Source of the DNA: Methanobacterium bryantii
Lineage (GTDB): Archaea; Methanobacteriota; Methanobacteria; Methanobacteriales; Methanobacteriaceae
DNA: 13,320 nt
Reading direction: 5' to 3'
NCBI RefSeq assembly: GCF_002287175.1
Contig: NZ_LMVM01000010.1
Coordinates: 1 to 13,320 of the forward strand
Below are positions 1-6,924 of this stretch, in pieces. The notes under the pieces were generated by a model. It searched no databases. It had not been told where the DNA came from and worked only from the letters and a program-made list of their open reading frames with translations. Positions within the stretch are counted from its first letter, which is position 1. Each line of letters begins with the position of its first letter. The position numbers and the translations under genes were made by a program.

Positions 1-70
1 GACTATTAGTAATGTTTTTACTAAAAAAGTCTTAAAAAAGTTAAATTAGCATTAACTCTTTGAAAATGGT

Positions 71-203
71 AGTAATATAGCCCTTTGCAGATTTTTAGAA
101 TTAATTACATGTGCAAATAAGTATTTTAAAATATGATTAAAGAAAAATAATTGGTTTTAGTCCTATTTTTTAGTACCGCAAATATGATATATATTAAATT
201 TAA
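71..203. repeat. Degenerate dispersed repeat, copy 1
   Basis: This stretch aligns with 8044-8184. The best part, 71-123 against 8044-8097, is about 80% identical by eye with one single-base gap, and shares AATTAATT followed by GTGCAAA and AAGTA. Similarity weakens further right but the spacing is kept (TAGTACCGCAAA here, AAGTACTGCGGAAA there). Bases 155-170 are also identical to 7447-7462 (TTTTAGTCCTATTTTT). There is no open frame in it, so a non-coding element is likelier than a gene relic. Its function is unknown. Confidence 0.5.
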
Positions 204-213
204 TAAAGAAATC

Positions 214-271
214 GAAGGGCGAAGTATCATTTCAGATATTCATAAGTTACCCTAAATTTAATTCGCCCTTC
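214..271. repeat. Inverted repeat with 10-bp perfect arms
   Basis: GAAGGGCGAA at 214-223 is exactly complementary to TTCGCCCTTC at 262-271, with 38 bases between. The arms are clearly richer in G and C than their surroundings. TAAATTTAA also occurs twice, at 195-203 and 253-261, once outside and once inside the arms. It could be an RNA hairpin, the terminator of an upstream gene, or a small mobile-element relic. No T-rich tail directly follows it. Confidence 0.5.
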
Positions 272-427
272 AATATGAGTTTCTAATTATTTCTAACTTA
301 TTTTTTATAGATATGTTAAAAACAGATTGAAAAAATTATTTTTGCTGGTTTATTAAGTTAACTGTCTTTAATTTCGAATAAAAGCTCTTTTTAAATAATC
401 AATTTTGTATTGTAGTTTTTATTTTAA

Positions 428-487
428 ACCGAAACATTTATATAGTCTTGGACTCACAAGTTATATTACTGACTCATGAGTCATTAA
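428..487 (+). promoter_or_regulatory. TetR-gene promoter with palindromic operator
   Basis: An archaeal promoter is visible: CCGAAA (BRE-like, 428-433), then ATTTATATAG (436-445), predicting transcription start near 462-470. A perfect 14-bp palindrome, TGACTCATGAGTCA, lies at 470-483. The symmetry continues with one mismatch to 466-487. A half-site, GACTCA, sits at 451-456. The palindrome falls on the expected transcription start, where a bound repressor would block polymerase. This fits autoregulation by the adjacent TetR protein, which is inferred and not shown. Confidence 0.6.
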
Positions 488-525
488 CATGATTTAGTAG
501 TCATGATAAGTATAGGTGAAATATT

Positions 526-1170
526 ATGTCACTTGCAAAATGGAAGGAAAGAGAAAGAGAACAGCGCCAAAATGATATTATCGACGCTGCTCGGAAATTA
601 TTAATCGACAGGGACTTTGATGAAGTTTCTATGGACGAAATAGCAAGAGAAGTGGGGCTTGGCAAAAGCACGCTTTACCTTTATTTTAAAAATAAAGAAT
701 CGCTGTACTTTGCCATAGTCTTACGCGGAATCCGAATCTGGGATAAAATGATTAAAGAAGGAGTTGAAAAAGGAAATACTGGTTTAGAAAAGTTTATAGC
801 ATATGGAAATGCAAACAGGGAGTTTTCTACTAAGTACCCTGATTACTTCAGGCTGTTGTACTCCCCCACATCAATTAAAAAACAGTTTGATATGGACAAA
901 ATGAACAGCAGTGAAGAATTCCAGGAAGTAAGGGGGCTATTTAAAGAAATAATGTCTGTAGGAATAGATTCCATACAAAAAGGTATAGAAGACGGTGAAA
1001 TCAGGCAGGACATAGACCCTGTGGAAGCTGCAATTCTTTTATCTGTGATCTTCAACGGTAAGGTGAACATGGGCGACTGGGCTAAAGAGATGCTTGAAAA
1101 CAGGGGAATCAACGAAGAGAAATTTAATAGTGATATAGGTGATTTGTTTCTCCACATGCTAAAGAAATAA
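526..1170 (+). CDS. TetR/AcrR-family transcriptional regulator
   Basis: A 214-residue DNA-binding regulator of the usual TetR length. The N-terminal helix-turn-helix spans about residues 15-62. Its core, SMDEIAREVGLGKSTLYLYF (35-54), is a classic TetR signature, preceded by a basic, highly charged N-terminus. The C-terminal helical part (about 65-214) would bind a ligand and dimerise; its ligand cannot be read from sequence. The ATG is supported by AGGTGA at 514-519. It is first in a same-strand row with DUF169, membrane-protein and MFS genes, the arrangement expected of a repressor of an efflux unit. The palindrome at 470-483 is the likely operator. Family is certain; target genes are inferred. 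Confidence 0.93.
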   Translation: MSLAKWKEREREQRQNDIIDAARKLLIDRDFDEVSMDEIAREVGLGKSTLYLYFKNKESLYFAIVLRGIRIWDKMIKEGVEKGNTGLEKFIAYGNANREFSTKYPDYFRLLYSPTSIKKQFDMDKMNSSEEFQEVRGLFKEIMSVGIDSIQKGIEDGEIRQDIDPVEAAILLSVIFNGKVNMGDWAKEMLENRGINEEKFNSDIGDLFLHMLKK

Positions 1171-1322
1171 TGAAATGAATTAGTTGTATGGGACGGCATA
1201 AAATTTTTGTAAAAAAATTTGGCTGTAATGAAATGTGTTAATTTAAAAATTAAACCAAAAAAAAATAAAAATTTAAATTTTAATCAGCATATAGGTGTTA
1301 TTTTAGTAAAGAGGTGTTAAAT
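1171..1322 (+). other. Spacer with AT-rich stem-loops, tetR to DUF169
   Basis: A 152-base spacer, longer than the others in this row. It has AT-rich complementary arms at 1201-1208/1213-1220 (AAATTTTT/AAAAATTT) and 1238-1244/1247-1253 (TTAATTT/AAATTAA). These could end part of the tetR transcript. No strong TATA/BRE pair stands out, so read-through from the tetR promoter and a separate weak promoter are both possible. In DNA this AT-rich such palindromes have limited meaning. Confidence 0.3.
1311..1316 (+). promoter_or_regulatory. Ribosome binding site that sets the DUF169 start
   Basis: GAGGTG lies six bases before the ATG at 1323. The frame could also start at GTG 1314, but that codon is part of this Shine-Dalgarno sequence, so the ATG is the better start. 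Confidence 0.75.
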
Positions 1323-2009
1323 ATGGATTATAATGAATTGGGAAAGAAATTAAATGAATTTTTAAAATTGGAAAATGAACCTGTGGCCATAAAATGGTCT
1401 GTAATGGAACCCCAAAATATTGAAAAGGAAAGCGAAAAATCAAGATTCTGCACAAAACTTACCAAAGCTATGGGAGGGGAAATATTTTATTCTACCCTTG
1501 AAGAAGAAGCGTGTATGGGCGGTGCAAGATATTGCGGACTTAAAGATATGAAAGAATACCCTGCAAATGTGCAAAGCGGAGCATTCATGGTTCCAAATGG
1601 CCTGTATAAAGATATTGCTGCAGTACAGCGTTCAAGAGAATATGAAACATACATAAATCCCGGGATTTTCAGTGCAGTTGTTTTTGCCCCTTTAAACAGG
1701 GCAGAATTTGATCCAGATGTGATATTCATGCTCTGCAGCGCAAAACAGGGAATGGAAATACTCCACGCAAATGCATATGACTCAGGAAAACATGGGATGG
1801 GCACTGACGCAGTTCCTGTATGTAGTTCAATGGCTGCAGCACCTTACATGACTGGTAAAGTCACTTACGGGTTCGGCGACGTTGCAGCAAGGAAAAATAT
1901 GGACATTAATCATGAAGATATAATGGTCAGTGTTCCTGGAAGTGACCTGCCCCGTATAGTTTCTAATCTGGAGGAGATGAGAACTAAAATGTTTTTTAGG
2001 GAAGAATAA
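1323..2009 (+). CDS. DUF169 (COG2043-type) domain protein
   Basis: A 228-residue soluble protein that matches DUF169 over its whole length. Family hallmarks visible are the N-terminal LKLENEPVAIKW region (15-25), a cysteine-rich middle (C43 in RFCTKL; C64 and C71 in EEACMGGARYCG), C138 in the FMLCSAKQGM strand, and C167 in PVCSSMAAAP. The conserved cysteines suggest metal or cofactor binding, but no biochemical role is established for the family. It is common in methanogens and other anaerobes. There is no signal peptide or membrane segment. It follows tetR by 152 bases and precedes the membrane protein by 32, so it probably belongs to the same regulated unit. Confidence 0.88.
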   Translation: MDYNELGKKLNEFLKLENEPVAIKWSVMEPQNIEKESEKSRFCTKLTKAMGGEIFYSTLEEEACMGGARYCGLKDMKEYPANVQSGAFMVPNGLYKDIAAVQRSREYETYINPGIFSAVVFAPLNRAEFDPDVIFMLCSAKQGMEILHANAYDSGKHGMGTDAVPVCSSMAAAPYMTGKVTYGFGDVAARKNMDINHEDIMVSVPGSDLPRIVSNLEEMRTKMFFREE

Positions 2010-2041
2010 TTCCTTTTTTTAAATCTATTGGGGGGAAAATC

Positions 2042-2758
2042 ATGATTGAAAGCTTAAATATAAAGAAAACACCTAAACAGCTTTTAATTGAGGCGGGAAT
2101 TGGTACATGGTCTGCAGTGGGTGTTACTATCGCATCAGCTATGTTTCTGATCGCGCTTGTAGTTACTTTTGTAATATTTCCGCTGAATTTTAACTGGCAG
2201 GGTATAGAAGTTTATGCCCAATCTTACACTCAGCATTACTGGCAAATATTGATGTTTGTGGTTCCATGTTTCCTTATCGCGCCTTTATACCTCATTCTAA
2301 CTGTAATCATTCATAGATTCACCCCTGAAGAAAAGCAGATATTAAGTCTGCTAGGCATCGTCTTTGCAGTGGTATATCTAGCACAGATCACTGCCAACTA
2401 CTATTTGCAGATGACTGCTATATCCCAGAGTATTTCGACAGGATTGCTCGATGGGACTACTCTCTTTGCCTTCGGTAATTTGAATTCTGTCTTCTGGTCC
2501 ATGGAAGTACTGGGATATACATGGATGAGCCTGTCTATGATTTTCATTGGGCTTCTATTCAGCGGAGGGAAAATAGAAACAGCAGTAAAGTGGATATTTG
2601 TGGTAAATGGTATACTTGGGGTTGTAGCAATTATACAAGCAGTTACACACCTGGACTTTGGATTCCCTTTCTCACTTGTGTTGTTTGCGTTTACATTTCC
2701 CGCATCAACTGCAATGATAGCGCTGCTTTTTAACAGGCTAAAAAAGACAACAATTTAA
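2042..2758 (+). CDS. Six-TM integral membrane protein of unknown function
   Basis: A 238-residue hydrophobic protein with about six predicted membrane segments: roughly 23-47, 67-91, 99-124, 148-174, 182-203 and 207-231. The short positively charged N-terminus (KKTPK) and C-terminus (RLKK) would both face the cytoplasm. No catalytic motif or named family is recognised. The ATG is preceded by a G-rich ribosome site (GGGGGGA, 2030-2036). It lies 32 bases after the DUF169 gene and about 60 before the MFS gene, so co-transcription is likely. It may be an accessory membrane subunit or an independent membrane protein of the export cassette; the sequence does not decide. Confidence 0.75.
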   Translation: MIESLNIKKTPKQLLIEAGIGTWSAVGVTIASAMFLIALVVTFVIFPLNFNWQGIEVYAQSYTQHYWQILMFVVPCFLIAPLYLILTVIIHRFTPEEKQILSLLGIVFAVVYLAQITANYYLQMTAISQSISTGLLDGTTLFAFGNLNSVFWSMEVLGYTWMSLSMIFIGLLFSGGKIETAVKWIFVVNGILGVVAIIQAVTHLDFGFPFSLVLFAFTFPASTAMIALLFNRLKKTTI

Positions 2759-2818
2759 CTTTTTAGACTGTTGGAATTATTATAAAATATTTTAAAAAAG
2801 GAACCTCATGTGATAACT

Positions 2819-4285
2819 ATGAATTATGAAAGCCAGTATAACCTTGCTAAAGATAAAATAATTATGATTATGGCAGGATTAATGGTAGGCCTCCTTGTAG
2901 CTGCCTTTGATTATTCAATCATGGCCACAGCTATGCCAAAAGTTATTAACAGTCTGCAGGGCATGGAATATTATGTGTGGCCCTTTACATTTTACATGTT
3001 AACATCCACCATTGCAATAATCATTTTTGGTAAATTATCAGATATTTACGGCAGAAAACATGTTTTAATCGCAGGAATTATCATATTTGTCGTAACTTCG
3101 GTTATGTGTGGTTTTGCAACCAGCATGCTGGAACTGATTATATTCAGGGGGCTTCAGGGAATTGGAGGCGGAATTTTGATATCACTCCCATTTATTGTGG
3201 TTGGAGAAATTTTCGCTCCGAGGGAAAGGGCCAAATATATGGGAATACTCGCATCAGTATTTGGACTTGCAGATGTTCTGGGGCCGATTCTTGGGGGCGT
3301 AATTACAGATGCTGTTGGATGGAGAGGAGTGTTCTTTGTAAATGTCCCTGTTGGGATTGCGGCTGTAGCATTGATTCTTTATTCACTTCCAAATTTCAAA
3401 CTGGGCGGTGTTAAAAAAGTCATTGATTATGGGGGAATAATTACATTTACATTAGCTTTAAGTTCGCTGTTCCTGGCAGTGACATTTACAGGAGATCTAA
3501 ATAAATACCCATTAGTTGAGATAGCCGGACTTCTTGTATTTTCGGGGATTATGTTTATATTGTTCATTTCTGCTGAAAAAAGAGCTGCAGAGGCTATTTT
3601 ACCATTGAGATTATTCAAAAATTCAATATTCAGTGTTTCAGCAGTAGAAAGCTTTTTAGCAAGTGCACTGATGTTTTCAGGGGTAATTTACGTCCCTTTA
3701 TTTGCGCAGGGTGTTTTAGGAATGAGCGCTACAAACGCAGGGTTCCTAATGATCCTCATGTCACTAAGCCTTACAATGGCATCAATAATTACTGGACAAA
3801 TTATATCAGTGACAGGGAAATATAAACATCTTGTAATTGCTGAATTTGTTATAACTGGAATAGGGGTCGTGCTTCTTGCTACAATGAATGCCAGTACGTC
3901 TCCTTACCAACTGGTTGCATATTCGACAATTCTCGGTATTGGTTCTGGAATGGCATATAACATATTCAATGTGGCGGTGCAGAACGCATTTACACTACGG
4001 GATATAGGTATTATAACAGCTTCAATGCGGTTTTTCAGGAACATAGGTACTATAATATTTGTTCCAGTATTTGGGTTTATAATGAATTTCACTTTAGAAA
4101 TTACAGTTACATTGGGCAAAACTCAAGCTTTAGTACTTTCTATACAGAATATTTTCCTTGCAGCCATAGTGCTGGCATTTGCAGGGTTGATTATCGCATT
4201 CTTACTTAAAGAAATACCTTTAAGTGGAGATACACCTGTAACTCAAGAAGAAGTTCATGGCGAGTGTATAGAAAAAGTAAAATAA
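2819..4285 (+). CDS. MFS drug exporter, DHA2 (EmrB/QacA) type
   Basis: A 488-residue, very hydrophobic protein with about 14 membrane segments, the size and layout of proton-driven DHA2 exporters. Visible signatures are DYSIMATAMPKV in TM1 (31-42, motif D1), GKLSDIYGRK in the loop after TM2 (71-80, motif A), RGLQGIGGG in TM4 (110-118, motif B, with the coupling arginine), GPILGG in TM5 (155-160, motif C, typical of antiporters) and WRGVFFVNVPVG (168-179). The ATG at 2819 is chosen because GTGAT lies four bases before it; GTG 2810 in the same frame is possible. It is last in the TetR-led cassette and is the likely effector. Substrate unknown. Confidence 0.9.
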   Translation: MNYESQYNLAKDKIIMIMAGLMVGLLVAAFDYSIMATAMPKVINSLQGMEYYVWPFTFYMLTSTIAIIIFGKLSDIYGRKHVLIAGIIIFVVTSVMCGFATSMLELIIFRGLQGIGGGILISLPFIVVGEIFAPRERAKYMGILASVFGLADVLGPILGGVITDAVGWRGVFFVNVPVGIAAVALILYSLPNFKLGGVKKVIDYGGIITFTLALSSLFLAVTFTGDLNKYPLVEIAGLLVFSGIMFILFISAEKRAAEAILPLRLFKNSIFSVSAVESFLASALMFSGVIYVPLFAQGVLGMSATNAGFLMILMSLSLTMASIITGQIISVTGKYKHLVIAEFVITGIGVVLLATMNASTSPYQLVAYSTILGIGSGMAYNIFNVAVQNAFTLRDIGIITASMRFFRNIGTIIFVPVFGFIMNFTLEITVTLGKTQALVLSIQNIFLAAIVLAFAGLIIAFLLKEIPLSGDTPVTQEEVHGECIEKVK

Positions 4286-4436
4286 CTTTTAATGCTTATA
4301 TAAATCTTAAAATATCAGAAATCACTTAAATACAACAGGATGAATTTTAAATTTATAATTAAAAAGTAAAAAAGTAAAAATACTGAATGAAAATGAAGAA
4401 AAATTTCATTTAATCAGGTTAACTAGAGGTAATAAA
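4286..4436 (+). promoter_or_regulatory. dapB upstream region with two candidate TATA boxes
   Basis: GCTTATATAAATC (4294-4306) and ATTTATAATT (4351-4360) could each act as a TATA box, giving leaders of about 110 or 55 bases. Short complementary arms AATGAAA (4386-4392) and TTTCATT (4404-4410) follow. AGAGGTAA (4425-4432) is the ribosome site. No known riboswitch is recognised. Confidence 0.4.
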
Positions 4437-5255
4437 ATGATTAAAGTAGCTGTAACAGGTGCAGGCGGGAGAATAAGCTCTAAAATAATTAAAGCTATAC
4501 TTGAACAGGAAGATATGGAGCTGGCGGCAGCTATAGGGTCTCCAGATACTCCACTTGAAGGAAAGGATGTAGGTGAAGTAATAGGTGTGGGAAATATTGG
4601 CGTTCCAGTAAACGGCGCCCAAAAGCTCGCTGAAGTTTTAAATGAAAAGAAACCCGATGTCCTCGTTGATTTTACTAGGGCTGATGCAGCGGAGGGTACG
4701 ATCCAAACTGCTGCAGAGTGCGGAGTTAATGTGATTGTAGGTACAACTGGATTTTCAGATGAACAAATGGCATCTATAAAAAGATCCATCAGAGAAAATA
4801 ATGTTAATGCAGTTATTTCTCCAAATATGGCAGTGGGTGTGAATGTGTTCTTTAAGATCATAAAAGATCTTGCCAGAATCTTAGAAAACTTTGATATTGA
4901 GATAATAGAAGCCCACCACAAGCATAAAGCTGATGCACCGTCTGGAACTGCCGTTAAAGCCTATGAAATCATAGCTGATGCACTTGGGAAAAATAAAGAT
5001 GAAATTTGTGTATATGGTCGGCATGGAATGGTGAGTAAACGAGGAGAAGGAGAAATAGGGGTGCATGCTGTTCGCAGTGGAGATATAGTTGGAGACCACA
5101 CAGTGCTTTTTGCAGGTGAAGGAGAGCGGATTGAAATTATCCACAGGGCACACAGCAGGCAGGCGTTTGTATCTGGAGTGATTAAAGCGGTGAGGTATGT
5201 TGTCGGTGCTTCAAAGGAAATAAGTGATATGGGAGATGTTTTAGGTATAAAATAA
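4437..5255 (+). CDS. dapB: 4-hydroxy-tetrahydrodipicolinate reductase
   Basis: A cytoplasmic enzyme that reduces hydroxy-tetrahydrodipicolinate to tetrahydrodipicolinate with NAD(P)H in lysine/diaminopimelate synthesis. At 272 residues it has the standard DapB length. The N-terminal Rossmann fold shows VAVTGAGGRI (4-13). GTTGF (102-106) lies in the nucleotide site. The catalytic region EAHHKHKADAPSGTA (158-172) has H160/H161 as acid-base pair, K164 and the SGT substrate loop. The C-terminal stretch from GVHAVRSGDIVGDH to RAHSR (208-241) is also typical. The ATG has AGAGGTAA upstream. No other lysine gene is adjacent, so it is not in a visible dap operon. Confidence 0.96.
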   Translation: MIKVAVTGAGGRISSKIIKAILEQEDMELAAAIGSPDTPLEGKDVGEVIGVGNIGVPVNGAQKLAEVLNEKKPDVLVDFTRADAAEGTIQTAAECGVNVIVGTTGFSDEQMASIKRSIRENNVNAVISPNMAVGVNVFFKIIKDLARILENFDIEIIEAHHKHKADAPSGTAVKAYEIIADALGKNKDEICVYGRHGMVSKRGEGEIGVHAVRSGDIVGDHTVLFAGEGERIEIIHRAHSRQAFVSGVIKAVRYVVGASKEISDMGDVLGIK

Positions 5256-5364
5256 AATGTAAGATGTTTATCTTTTATTTCAATATTTCATTAAAATATT
5301 GTTTGGAATTGATGAGAAAAATAGCCTAAATTTTAAATAAAATATTTTAGTTAATCTTTTAGAA
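5256..5364 (+). terminator. Probable dapB terminator region
   Basis: A T-rich run at about 5268-5280 follows the stop codon and leads into a perfect stem-loop, CAATATTT (5281-5288) with AAATATTG (5294-5301). T-rich runs are the usual archaeal termination signal; the hairpin is supportive at most. Confidence 0.4.
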
Positions 5365-5525
5365 TATATAAATGATTACGCTCATGCCCAGAAGTTGTGC
5401 AAATAATATTGTTTCATTTTCGTGTGTCTGGTTAAGTAAATTGCATTTTTTAAGATGAGTCCCATGTAATCAATTAAAATTACAATTTAACATAAGTATA
5501 ACTCATACACAGGATCATGGACATG
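5365..5525. repeat. ~160-bp dispersed repeat, copy A
   Basis: This aligns end to end with 12974-13127 in the same orientation, at roughly 80-85% identity by eye. Shared blocks are ACGCTCATGCCC, GTGTGTCTGGTTAAGTAAATTG, TACAATTTAACATAA and CACAGGATCATGGACATG. The copies differ by several gaps that are not multiples of three, so no protein frame is kept. Each copy begins at an A/T-rich TATA-like block (ATATATAAATGATTA here), so it may be a transcribed non-coding RNA family or a mobile-element relic. Nothing else in the window explains it. Confidence 0.7.
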
Positions 5526-5806
5526 AGCAAATGATTATTATTTATTTAAATTATTTAAAAATATTTTTTATAAAATTCATCTTCTTTTTAATTTAATTCG
5601 ATTTTAAAAAGTAAAGAGTACAGGTGGTTGGAATTATTTAATGTACTAGTTACCCATCAACATTTTTTAAAAGGTTTGAAATCTCATGATTTTTTATAAA
5701 ATACCATGGACACCTACAAAAGCAAGTGTCCAGGATTATTTAGTGTATTGCGGGTAATATTTGGCTATTTTAATTTAAAATGTGCCGTATATACAATGAA
5801 ATTCCT
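5526..5806 (-). pseudogene. Possible relic of a transposase 5' end
   Basis: No intact gene is present. Read on the minus strand from about 5668, one frame gives MLMGN, stop, YIK, stop, FQPPVLFTF. That pattern resembles the start of IS1182-like transposases but has several stops. Upstream of it on the same strand is a stem-loop (TGGACAC 5707-5713, GTGTCCA 5726-5732). Two imperfect repeats around GATTATTTAGTGTA (5732-5745) and AATTATTTAATGTA (5631-5645) flank the area. The call rests on a short resemblance only and is tentative. Confidence 0.2.
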
Positions 5807-6103
5807 TTAATTTCCATTGACTATTTCATCCCCCACTTTCTCAAAATACTCCAAAAATTCTTTTTTCTTAGATCTGATGGATTCTAAAGTTAAATCTGGA
5901 GCGGGGTTTATCTTGAAAAAAACATTTATAACATCCTGATTACTGCTGCTTTTTTCAATATATGCGTTGTCTTTTAATTCGCTTAATTTTTCGTTTATGG
6001 GATTTATGTAATTAAATAATAAACCAGATCCTCTAAAATTCCATATATAATTTTCAATATCTGCTACTTCTTTTAACTTAAATACATTTTTATCACAGTT
6101 CAT
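5807..6103 (-). CDS. Small hypothetical protein, 98 aa
   Basis: A 98-residue acidic and lysine-rich protein without membrane segments or signal peptide. The C-terminal third, with SIRSKKKEFLEYFEKVGDEI, should be a long amphipathic helix. No family is recognised. Support for a real gene is a good ribosome site (AGTGAG, five bases before the ATG) and a protein-like composition. Two exact copies of ACTATATTCT (6112-6131) sit just upstream. A TATA-like GATAGATAAAAG on the minus strand (6140-6151) could be the promoter. It stands alone among non-coding and decayed sequence; its neighbours give no clue to its role. Confidence 0.6.
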   Translation of the reverse strand: MNCDKNVFKLKEVADIENYIWNFRGSGLLFNYINPINEKLSELKDNAYIEKSSSNQDVINVFFKINPAPDLTLESIRSKKKEFLEYFEKVGDEIVNGN

Positions 6104-6111
6104 AGTTTCTC

Positions 6112-6131
6112 ACTATATTCTACTATATTCT
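6112..6131. repeat. Tandem 10-bp duplication
   Basis: ACTATATTCT occurs twice in direct succession, overlapping the leader of the 98-residue protein gene. On the minus strand it reads AGAATATAGT twice, ending at the ribosome site. It may be a small operator or replication slippage. Confidence 0.5.
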
Positions 6132-6524
6132 GCAGATTACTTTTATCTATCGGTTTTTAGTACTTATTGGGAGTTATTAAGGTTTAATCATACAAATATT
6201 ACTTTTCAAAAGATCTAGCTTAAGAATCCTGTAAAATAACTCCAATTTTTAAATTAATTAATTGATAAAACGGTTTCAAATTAAACAGAGTAATTTCACC
6301 TGAAACCAGATATATGCACATTATGGAAGCAATTCAGGAAGCAAAACCTAGATTTTTGACTCGCAAGTTTGAAATGAGAAACTTTTAAAATAAAAGCATT
6401 AGAAATTAGTCTAAAGTATCGAGATGAGCGACTTTTATAGAATTCCTTAGCTGGATCTAGAATATTGCCTTAAATAGTAGCTTCTAGCGGGAAATTAGGC
6501 CTTTTGAGAATTAGAAGTGATTAG

Positions 6525-6650
6525 TTCCTTGGGAGAGCTTTGCAGTATTTCAACCCTGATAGAAAGGACGGTGGTTCTATTGGATGTACTGCAAGTGAAT
6601 CCATTAAAAGGTACCTATCAAATGAGTTCTACCCTGAGACCACAAATTAA
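6525..6650 (+). pseudogene. Relic coding fragment (plus strand)
   Basis: An open frame of 41 codons follows an in-frame TAG at 6522-6524 and ends at TAA 6648-6650. It contains the protein-like run LQYFNPDRKDGGSIGC. The frame stays open for 16 codons before the TAG, back to a TAA at about 6471. There is no start codon or ribosome site in a sensible place. No family is recognised. A decayed gene piece is the simplest reading. Confidence 0.25.
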
Positions 6651-6659
6651 ATTCTTTTT

Positions 6660-6812
6660 TTACGAAATCAAATCAAATGAGTTCTTCAACGATTCCACTA
6701 ACGGGTCGAATCTATCAAGTATAACTGCAAACTTTAAACCATTACGGGCGCCATACACGTATATTACAAAGACAACATCCTTTCGAGGAGCATGATTATC
6801 ATAATATTTCAC
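6660..6812 (-). pseudogene. Relic or very small gene (minus strand), 50 aa
   Basis: A 50-residue frame runs from GTG 6812 to TAA 6660-6662, convergent with the plus-strand fragment and only nine bases from it. Its product, including KDVVFVIYVYGARNGLKF, has alternating hydrophobic strands and looks like a piece of a folded protein. A purine-rich GAGGAGGAG lies upstream but too far (about 15 bases) for a normal ribosome site. No family is recognised. It may be a fragment of a larger lost gene. Confidence 0.25.
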
Positions 6813-6924
6813 TTATTTAACTAAATACTCCTCCTCTTCCCAGGAAAAGACTCGTCTAGGGACTGCAATCACCGTTTCACACATTATTTAATTGAAAAAA
6901 GTTTAATAAAAAGAATAATTAAAA

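Larger units (their letters stand above)
1..427. other. Gene-free left flank with repeats
   Basis: No convincing coding frame is seen on either strand. The sequence is very AT-rich. It holds a small perfect stem-loop at 6-24 (TTAGTAA/TTACTAA, five-base loop), which may belong to the end of a gene outside the window, a degenerate dispersed repeat at 71-203, and a GC-richer inverted repeat at 214-271. The promoter of the TetR gene starts at about 428. Confidence 0.6.
6132..6924. other. Gene-poor region with decayed coding fragments
   Basis: About 790 bases without a convincing intact gene. From about 6420 to 6870 the base composition is more balanced than the AT-rich flanks, and short protein-like frames appear on both strands (see 6525-6650 and 6660-6812). 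A 12-bp direct repeat, CAAATGAGTTCT, occurs at 6609-6620 and 6673-6684. This looks like the relic of one or two former genes, not ordinary spacer. Confidence 0.4.

Noticed and set aside
843..1199. 118-codon minus-strand frame opposite the TetR gene
   Set aside because: It is antisense to a clear TetR gene, with low-complexity Ser/Ile/Pro composition typical of a mirror frame.
1238..1253. Operator for TetR before the DUF169 gene
   Set aside because: The symmetry is only A/T and common in this DNA, and it does not resemble the TGACTCATGAGTCA site.
4406..4921. 171-codon minus-strand frame opposite dapB
   Set aside because: It is antisense to a textbook DapB with all catalytic motifs, and its Ser/Thr/Pro/Ile-rich content is a mirror effect.
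5384..5458. 24-codon frame inside dispersed repeat copy A
   Set aside because: The frame is not kept in copy B, where gaps shift it within 15 codons, so it is not a conserved small protein.
6522..6524. In-frame TAG that could be read as pyrrolysine
   Set aside because: The surrounding frame has no start and no known pyrrolysine-protein match, and the likely genus generally lacks the pyrrolysine system. A relic stop is simpler.
6517..6795. 92-codon plus-strand frame starting with GTG
   Set aside because: It has no ribosome site, is rich in Ser/Thr in the way of antisense frames, and overlaps more protein-like frames on both strands. I treat it as chance in decayed DNA.
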